A stretch of 9,691 nt of DNA from Streptosporangiaceae bacterium (GTDB lineage Bacteria; Actinomycetota; Actinomycetes; Streptosporangiales; Streptosporangiaceae): positions 1-9,691 of the forward strand of contig JASHXW010000243.1 in NCBI GenBank assembly GCA_030043395.1, given 5' to 3'. The stretch's first letter is position 1. Each line of letters begins with the position of its first letter. The position numbers and the translations under genes were made by a program. A model generated the notes under the pieces. It searched no databases and was not told the DNA's origin. It saw only the letters and a list, made by a program, of their open reading frames with translations. Shown here piece after piece: positions 5,437 to 9,691 of this stretch.

Positions 5437-6319
5437 GGCTAACGCCGGAAAAGGGCCCCTGATCAGCCCCGCGCAGCTGGCCGAGCAGCTCGGTTCACAA
5501 GCCGCGCCGGCGCTGTTCGACGTGCGCTGGCAGCTCGGCGGACCGCCGGGAGTCAAGGCTTACCAGGCCGGCCATCTGCCCGGCGCCGCCTTCGTCGACC
5601 TAGACCAGGACCTAGCCGGCCCGCCCGGCTCTGGCGGTCGGCATCCCCTGCCCGAGCCAGCTGTCTTCGAGCGGGCGATGCGCGCGGCCGGGCTGCGAGC
5701 CGGGCAGCCGGCGGTTGCCTATGACGGCGGCGACTCGACGATCGCGGCCAGGCTGTGGTGGATGCTGCGGCACTACGGGCACCACGCCGTCCAGGTGCTT
5801 GACGGCGGATTCCGGGGCTGGGTAGCGGCGGGCCTGCCGGTGACGACGGACGTTTCGCAGCCGCGGCGCGGGGACTTCGTGGTCAGCGTGCCCGGCTCAC
5901 TTGCCGTCCTTGACGAGGCCGGCGCCGCCAGGCTGGCCAGGTGCGGCTTCCTGCTGGACGCAAGGCCGGGGGAGCGCTACCGCGGCGAGGTCGAGCCCGT
6001 GGACCCGGTGGCGGGCCACATCCCCGGCGCTATCAGCGCGCCGACGAGGGAGAACGTGCGGTCCGACGGCACCTTCCTGACGCCTGAGGAACTGCGCGGC
6101 CGATTCGCTGCGCTCGGCCTGCCGGCCGGCGCCCAGCCGGCGGCGGCGCCCGACGGTAGCTTGCTGATCGGGGCGTACTGCGGCTCGGGCGTCACCGCTG
6201 CCCATGAGATCCTGGCGCTCGAGCTCGCTGGGCTGCCCGCAGCGCTCTACGTTGGCTCCTGGTCAGCGTGGACCGCCGACCCGGCAGGCCCTGTGGCGAC
6301 CGGCTCAGACCCTGGCTGA
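5420..6319 (+). CDS. sseA: Thiosulfate/3-mercaptopyruvate sulfurtransferase (two rhodanese domains)
   Basis: A 299-residue tandem rhodanese protein. The first domain (about 13-145) is the inactive structural copy, with LFDVRW (32-37), AGHLPGAAFVDLDQDL (50-65) and YDGGDSTIAARLWWMLRHYG (101-120), where Asp replaces the catalytic Cys. The second domain (about 160-290) has LLDARPGERYRGE (178-190), GHIPGAISAP (199-208) and the active loop YCGSGVTAAHE (253-263), with catalytic Cys254. CGSGV favours the 3-mercaptopyruvate type over a strict thiosulfate rhodanese, but paralogues vary. The GTG at 5420 gives a normal-length protein and has GAGG at 5407-5410, 9 bases upstream. The frame is open back to a TTG at 5336, but that extension is built from the DnaA-box region and is not protein-like. 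Two DnaA-like boxes straddle its start codon. Confidence 0.9.
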   Translation: MTSNPQANAGKGPLISPAQLAEQLGSQAAPALFDVRWQLGGPPGVKAYQAGHLPGAAFVDLDQDLAGPPGSGGRHPLPEPAVFERAMRAAGLRAGQPAVAYDGGDSTIAARLWWMLRHYGHHAVQVLDGGFRGWVAAGLPVTTDVSQPRRGDFVVSVPGSLAVLDEAGAARLARCGFLLDARPGERYRGEVEPVDPVAGHIPGAISAPTRENVRSDGTFLTPEELRGRFAALGLPAGAQPAAAPDGSLLIGAYCGSGVTAAHEILALELAGLPAALYVGSWSAWTADPAGPVATGSDPG

Positions 6320-6355
6320 GTATCCCGATAGCACCTCCTGAATGGCCCGGGTTCC

Positions 6356-6862
6356 TTACCACCGCGATCGCCAGAGCAGGTCACGCCGGATGGCTAGGAC
6401 TAGCCAGGTCATGGCGCCGGCCACGAGGGCAAGCCCGGCTGGATCCGGGCCGAGGACCCGCAGGGCAGCCGTGGCGGCCGCTCCCGCGGCCACGAGCGTG
6501 AGCGCTATCCGGAACGGGCGGCCGCGAGCCCGGCGCCGCGCGGCGCGGGCTAGCTGGCGGCTGATGGTCATGAGCTTCGGCCGGGCGATCGCGGTGCTGG
6601 CCGGCCGGCCATCGGCCGAGGAGCTGGCCCGCGCCTGCTGACGGCCTGCCGCTGTCCGGAGCATGCTGTAGGCGGCCGCCGCGTCCGCGAACCGGTCAGG
6701 GTCTCCGCCGTCATCGCGGTCAGGATGCGTCAGGGACGCCACCCGGCGCCAAGCCGCGCGCACATCGTGGTCAGTGAGCTCGGCCTCGCGATCCAGGCCA
6801 AGCACCCCGAACACCTCGGGCGGGTCCGGGCGAGGCGGCAAAGGACCGCGCGGCCTGATCAT
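6356..6862 (-). CDS. Membrane-anchored J-domain protein (DnaJ-like co-chaperone)
   Basis: A 168-residue protein with an N-terminal J domain (about 15-72): PPEVFGVLGLDREAELTD, then AAWRRVASLTHPDRDDGG with the essential HPD tripeptide at 46-48, then FADAAAAYSMLRTA. There is no Gly/Phe region or zinc finger, so it is a class C J-protein. A basic linker (about 95-117) precedes two hydrophobic segments (about 118-137 and 141-158) that should form a membrane hairpin, placing the J domain in the cytoplasm. Its ATG overlaps the ATPase stop (TCAT at 6859-6862) and a GGAG lies 8 bases upstream, so it is coupled to the ATPase gene. It probably recruits DnaK to the membrane, perhaps to remodel the adjacent ATPase complex; this is inference from context. 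Confidence 0.85.
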   Translation of the reverse strand: MIRPRGPLPPRPDPPEVFGVLGLDREAELTDHDVRAAWRRVASLTHPDRDDGGDPDRFADAAAAYSMLRTAAGRQQARASSSADGRPASTAIARPKLMTISRQLARAARRRARGRPFRIALTLVAAGAAATAALRVLGPDPAGLALVAGAMTWLVLAIRRDLLWRSRW

Positions 6863-8754
6863 CGTGGCGGCTCCGGCCCGAACGCAGCGTCGAGTACCGA
6901 GCTGACGTCGGGCAACTCAGTGATCGGCATGACTGCCGAGTCGTCGTGCCCGCGTTGCTTGCTGCGAGGATGGGCTAGCTCAGCAGGTTCCGCCTGGGCC
7001 GCAGCGCCACCCGCTGCCGCGGCGGCGTCGTCCGCCGTCAGTCGCTTGACCTGGATGTAGCTGACGCCGCCGCGGCAGATGTAGGCAGTCTGAAGGTCCT
7101 CGAAACGACGGGCCCGGTTCGAGTCGACCACCGGCTCGTCCCGCAGGCGTGAGCTACCCTGCCGGGCCCAGGTTCCGAATCGCCCGATCCGCCTGGTCGT
7201 TTCGATGACCCTTCTGCTTCCCGCCAGGGCGGCGACCGGCTCCGGCTGCGGGGTGCGGAGCAGCCAGACACCGCCGTCCGCTGCGTTCACGACCCGCTTG
7301 CGCTCGTCGTCCGTCTCGCCGAGTCCCTGCCACGACTGCACGCTGACCTGCACGGCGAGGCCGAGTGACCGCGCGCGCTCGCAGAGGTCGCGGATGGTCA
7401 GCCGCCGGCTGACCGCGCTGAACTCGTCGACGGCCAGCAGGATCTGCCGCTGCGCTCCGCGCACGATGAAGCTATCGATCAGCTCGACGATCGCCTTGGC
7501 CTGAACCTCGGCGGCAGCGATCTGATCGATTCCCTCCAGGATGCAGTACCAGGCGTCCGCACCGGCGAACTCGCCGGGCCCGTCGAAGCCGGGGCCCAGC
7601 CGCCCGAACAAGGTTCGCAGTCGCATCGACACATCGGTCAGGTGCCGGGCGGCCCCTCTCAGGTCAGGCTCGAGTGGCGAGGCCGACCACGCGGCGTACT
7701 CGGCTTCCAGCCACCCCGGCGCGAGCCTGAGGAGCAGCTCAGCCGAACTGGCCGGCGGCCCGGACGGCGCTTCGGCGGCCAGCCCGATCAGGGCCTGCAT
7801 CATGTCCTTGTAGTAGGCGGCTGCTCCTGTTCCGTGCTCGACCAGCTCGACGAGCTTGGTCGTTAGCTCGCGGGGCGGCAGCGACCACAAGGACAGGCTG
7901 TTCTCGTCGGGCCAGACGGCGACCCTCGCGCCGAGCGCGCCCATGATCCGGCGGAACCGCTCAGCGGTCTCCCTGGCCTGCGCGCCGCCCTTGCAATCCA
8001 CCACGATGAGGAGCGGCCGCAGCGCCGCCCCGGCTGCGTGCTTGCGCAAGCCGGCCAGCATGAACGCGGCCCACATGCGGAGCATGAGCGTCGTCTTGCC
8101 TGCGCCTGTCGTTCCGAGCATGACCTGGTGCGTTCGCATCAGATCGAAGCCCAGGGCCGCGATCGGCACGGGACGGTGACCGACGGTCCTGATGACAGCA
8201 CCGAGCACGATGAGGTCGCTGCTCGTCACCAGTGGCACTGAGCCTGGCGCGGAGATCCTGCCCTTGGCCGCCCGAACCTGACGGCTCCACTGACGCTGGT
8301 CGAAGTTGACTGAGGCGGCAGGGGAGAGCCCGCCTGTGCCGGACTCCATGGCGCCGATCCGCCGCGACCAGATCAGCGCGCCCGCCAGCAGCCCGACGGG
8401 GATCGCCGGCGGCGCGACCGTCGCCGCCGCGCGGAGGTAGGCGCCTGCGCGGGTCAGCCGCCAGAACGTGAGCCACGCATGGTACGGCGCGGTGAGCAGG
8501 CTCATCCAGTCGTGCGTGCTCAGGCCCGTCGCGACCAGCCACACTGCGATCATCGGCCCGCACCAGGCGGCGGCCAGCGCCAGCCGCCGGGGGAGCCAGC
8601 CACGCCAGGAGGCCATGGTCACCGCACCCGCTGCGATCACCGAAGCGGGTGCCGCAGCTACCGCCAGGGCCGCCATGACGGCGCATCCCGTCCCGAGCAG
8701 CGCCGCCCGTGCGATCGGGTGCGCGGCCGCGCCGCTGAACCCGTGCCGGATCAT
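6859..8754 (-). CDS. Membrane-anchored FtsK/TraB/VirD4-like DNA-translocase ATPase
   Basis: A 631-residue protein. The N-terminal part (about 13-130) carries roughly four hydrophobic segments (13-33, 34-48, 58-78, 113-130). The ATPase core follows: Walker A GTTGAGKTT (214-222) after THQVMLG, a VVDCKGG motif (251-257) like the DxKG motif of the FtsK/VirD4 class, and Walker B ILLAVDEFSAV (438-448, Asp443-Glu444). SVQSWQGLGE (471-480) and ADGGVWLLRTPQ (492-503) match sensor and arginine-finger-like regions of conjugative coupling ATPases. The C-terminal 60 residues are Ala/Pro-rich and acidic. No FtsK gamma winged helix is seen. It is predicted to pump DNA or protein at the inner membrane, as TraB or a T4SS coupling protein does. 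The ATG at 8754 overlaps the upstream stop (TCAT). The frame is open to 8880, but that extension overlaps the preceding gene by 130 bases. Confidence 0.85.
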   Translation of the reverse strand: MIRHGFSGAAAHPIARAALLGTGCAVMAALAVAAAPASVIAAGAVTMASWRGWLPRRLALAAAWCGPMIAVWLVATGLSTHDWMSLLTAPYHAWLTFWRLTRAGAYLRAAATVAPPAIPVGLLAGALIWSRRIGAMESGTGGLSPAASVNFDQRQWSRQVRAAKGRISAPGSVPLVTSSDLIVLGAVIRTVGHRPVPIAALGFDLMRTHQVMLGTTGAGKTTLMLRMWAAFMLAGLRKHAAGAALRPLLIVVDCKGGAQARETAERFRRIMGALGARVAVWPDENSLSLWSLPPRELTTKLVELVEHGTGAAAYYKDMMQALIGLAAEAPSGPPASSAELLLRLAPGWLEAEYAAWSASPLEPDLRGAARHLTDVSMRLRTLFGRLGPGFDGPGEFAGADAWYCILEGIDQIAAAEVQAKAIVELIDSFIVRGAQRQILLAVDEFSAVSRRLTIRDLCERARSLGLAVQVSVQSWQGLGETDDERKRVVNAADGGVWLLRTPQPEPVAALAGSRRVIETTRRIGRFGTWARQGSSRLRDEPVVDSNRARRFEDLQTAYICRGGVSYIQVKRLTADDAAAAAGGAAAQAEPAELAHPRSKQRGHDDSAVMPITELPDVSSVLDAAFGPEPPR

Positions 8755-9470
8755 GAGCCTGCGGCTAAGGGTGCTGGTGGCGCCGCGGCATCGGGCAGGG
8801 GGCGGACCAGGATCCGCGCTGCTAGGCCGCCAAGGGCGGACCTGGCCCTGACGACCACTGGCTTGGCGTCGTGCGAGCACACGTAAAGCGCCCGCGAGTG
8901 AATTGGCGGCTGCCCGGGCACCCGGACGCGTGCTGGCGGGCAGCCGTAGTCTCCCGTGCGAGTCAGCAGCTCACGCATGATGGCCACCGTCCTGTCGACG
9001 GTCTTCGGAGTCAGCTCGGCTTCTATCGCCCAGCATTCGCCTGCCCACTCGTGCGGTGTCAGTTCCGGCCAGAACAGCTGCCCGTCGGGGATGTGCTCGC
9101 GCGCCCCGACCGGGCGGCCGAACTGCGCGCGGATTCTGCGCTCGCTACGCCAGTACGCCCGGCCGGCCGCATACTCCGGAGCCGCCTCGAGCGCGAGCCG
9201 GCTGGCGACGACCGCACGCAGGTGCGCCAGCCTGGATAACCCGGGAGCAGAAGCCTTGTACGGCAGGCCGCACGCCTGCAGGCCGGCCTCAGTAAGCCAG
9301 ACCCAGCGCTGGCCTGGCCCGAGCCTGGCTGCCGCGGCCCAGCCCGCTTCCCGCCAGCGTGTCAGTACCTTCGCGGCATGGCGCGGGCTCGCGCCGAGCA
9401 CGATGGCCAGCTGATCGACCTGCAGGCCGTACATCTCGCCGGTAAAGACCAGGCCATCGGACCGGATCAC
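8751..9470 (-). CDS. Replication-relaxation-like winged-helix protein with PD-(D/E)xK-like residues
   Basis: A 239-residue protein. The N-terminal third (about 8-70) reads as a winged helix: GEMYGLQVDQLAIVLGASPRHAAKVL forms the helix-turn-helix, followed by a wing ending VWLTEAGLQACGLPY. The central part has WRSERRIRAQ (107-116), HIPDGQLFW (126-134) and WAIEAELTPKTVDRT (147-161). The order Glu110, Asp129, Glu150-x-Glu152, Lys156 resembles a PD-(D/E)xK nuclease core. The C-terminus (about 195-225) returns to beta-strand-like sequence (ALYVCSHDAKPVVVRA). I recognise it as like the replication-relaxation family of actinobacterial plasmids and integrative elements. It probably binds DNA next to the ATPase and may be a nuclease, but catalysis is unproven. 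The GTG at 9470 is the only upstream start; GGAG lies just 2 bases before it, which is close for a normal ribosome site. Confidence 0.78.
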   Translation of the reverse strand: MIRSDGLVFTGEMYGLQVDQLAIVLGASPRHAAKVLTRWREAGWAAAARLGPGQRWVWLTEAGLQACGLPYKASAPGLSRLAHLRAVVASRLALEAAPEYAAGRAYWRSERRIRAQFGRPVGAREHIPDGQLFWPELTPHEWAGECWAIEAELTPKTVDRTVAIMRELLTRTGDYGCPPARVRVPGQPPIHSRALYVCSHDAKPVVVRARSALGGLAARILVRPLPDAAAPPAPLAAGS

Positions 9471-9521
9471 ATCTCCATCACACCACGCTCACGCAAGACC
9501 TGGCCTGTTCCAAGGCTTCTG

Positions 9522-9691
9522 ATGCAACACGGGTGCCGGTGCTGGTGCGAGCGGAGCGCGTACTGCACAATGTGCGTGGAACATCTGTGGCAACGCCCGG
9601 CAATGGCGCTGGCGCCTATCTGCCAGATGGCCGAGATTCGTTGGGGAAGACGCAATCTCGTCGGCTGGCAGGGAGGTCTAGTGGCCGTACG
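9522..9691 (+). CDS. Possible Cys-rich protein or start of a divergent gene (partial, runs off the edge)
   Basis: From an ATG at 9522 the frame stays open to the window end (56 residues). It begins MQHGCRCWCERSAYC and continues TMCVEHLW. Cysteines at 5, 7, 9, 15 and 18 and a His at 21 would suit a zinc- or cluster-binding site. The ribosome site is weak (AAGG, 6 bases upstream). A stronger signal lies further along in the same frame: AGGGAGG at 9670-9676 followed after four bases by a GTG at 9681. The real gene may therefore start at 9681, with 9522-9680 as leader. I do not recognise the family. The antisense frame is also open, so coding status is uncertain. Confidence 0.3.
   Translation, partial: MQHGCRCWCERSAYCTMCVEHLWQRPAMALAPICQMAEIRWGRRNLVGWQGGLVAV
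9565..9575. promoter_or_regulatory. Perfect 11-bp palindrome GCACAATGTGC
   Basis: GCACA-A-TGTGC is a perfect inverted repeat about 95 bases before the start of the minus-strand operon and 106 bases before the + GTG at 9681. The position suits an operator shared by divergent promoters, perhaps bound by the winged-helix protein of the operon itself (inference). Confidence 0.35.
9632..9660. repeat. Inverted repeat CGAGATT / AATCTCG
   Basis: CGAGATT at 9632-9638 is matched by its exact reverse complement at 9654-9660, with a 15-base spacer. The spacer is long for a terminator stem and no T-tract follows. A two-half-site operator or a transfer or recombination site is more likely. It ends 20 bases before the GTG at 9681. 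Confidence 0.4.

Larger units (their letters stand above)
9471..9680. other. Divergent gap with operator-like palindromes and competing reading frames
   Basis: The 210 bases upstream of the minus-strand operon hold two symmetric sequences (9565-9575 and 9632-9660) and should contain its promoter, but I see no clear -35/-10 pair. Both strands are unusually open: a Cys-rich + frame runs from 9522 to the edge, and a minus frame runs from the edge to a TGA at 9467-9469, overlapping the GTG at 9470 as GTGA. GC at third positions is about 71% in each frame by my count, below the clear genes here, so neither is favoured. Confidence 0.45.

Noticed and set aside
4558..5556. 332-codon minus-strand frame opposite the phosphodiesterase
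   Set aside because: It is antisense to a gene with all its catalytic motifs intact and shows no motifs of its own.
6320..6355. Terminator between the convergent sulfurtransferase and J-protein genes
   Set aside because: The 36-base gap has only a CCCGGG core and no stem-loop of useful length or T-tract.
8755..8880. 42-residue N-terminal extension of the FtsK/TraB-like ATPase
   Set aside because: It lies entirely inside the upstream gene and is Arg/Pro-rich. The ATG at 8754 makes the same TCAT overlap seen at the next junction.
1..9691. CRISPR arrays, tRNA or rRNA genes, insertion sequences, attachment sites
   Set aside because: I found no regularly spaced repeats, no tRNA-like cloverleaf sequence, no transposase or integrase motifs and no long terminal inverted repeats.

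Overview
The window looks like a chromosomal segment from a high-GC actinomycete (Actinomycetota, probably a streptomycete/streptosporangial-type lineage). Evidence: strongly G/C-biased third codon positions, many GTG starts, 4-base stop/start overlaps between genes, leaderless-type TANNNT promoters, actinobacterial DnaA-box sequences, and protein types seen mainly in this phylum (DUF5998-type protein, the WWSIEVF-type small protein, an actinobacterial replication-relaxation-like protein). No tRNA, rRNA, IS element or CRISPR array was seen. All family names come from reading the proteins by eye, without database searches.

Left part (1-2521). The tail of an unidentified gene is followed after one base by a small two-helix membrane protein (+). 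Then come three minus-strand genes: a peptidase S51/dipeptidase E-like protein, a seven-helix MHYT-domain membrane sensor, and a ChrB N-terminal-domain protein. The last two are 7 bases apart and probably cotranscribed. The ChrB-like gene ends tail-to-tail with the small membrane protein, with overlapping stop codons.

Middle part (2521-6319, all +). A HIT-family hydrolase and a conserved small protein overlap by ATGA. A DUF5998-type protein and an alkaline-phosphatase-superfamily phosphodiesterase also overlap by ATGA. A two-domain sulfurtransferase (SseA type) follows. The HIT and S51 genes are divergent with only 22 bases between their starts; each has a TANNNT hexamer exactly six bases before its GTG, and the two hexamers overlap, so both are probably leaderless. 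The 205-base gap before the sulfurtransferase holds a cluster of DnaA-box-like nonamers, an 11-bp tandem repeat and a perfect palindrome. The cluster runs across the sulfurtransferase start codon.

Right part (9470 down to 6356, all -). Three genes are joined by 4-base overlaps: a winged-helix protein of replication-relaxation type with a PD-(D/E)xK-like residue pattern, a membrane-anchored FtsK/TraB/VirD4-like ATPase, and a membrane-anchored J-domain protein. This is the best candidate for an unusual system: a DNA-processing or DNA-transfer module with a dedicated co-chaperone. No relaxase or secretion channel genes are visible, and the module may continue beyond the right edge. The last 220 bases hold operator-like palindromes and a Cys-rich + frame, possibly the start of a divergent gene.
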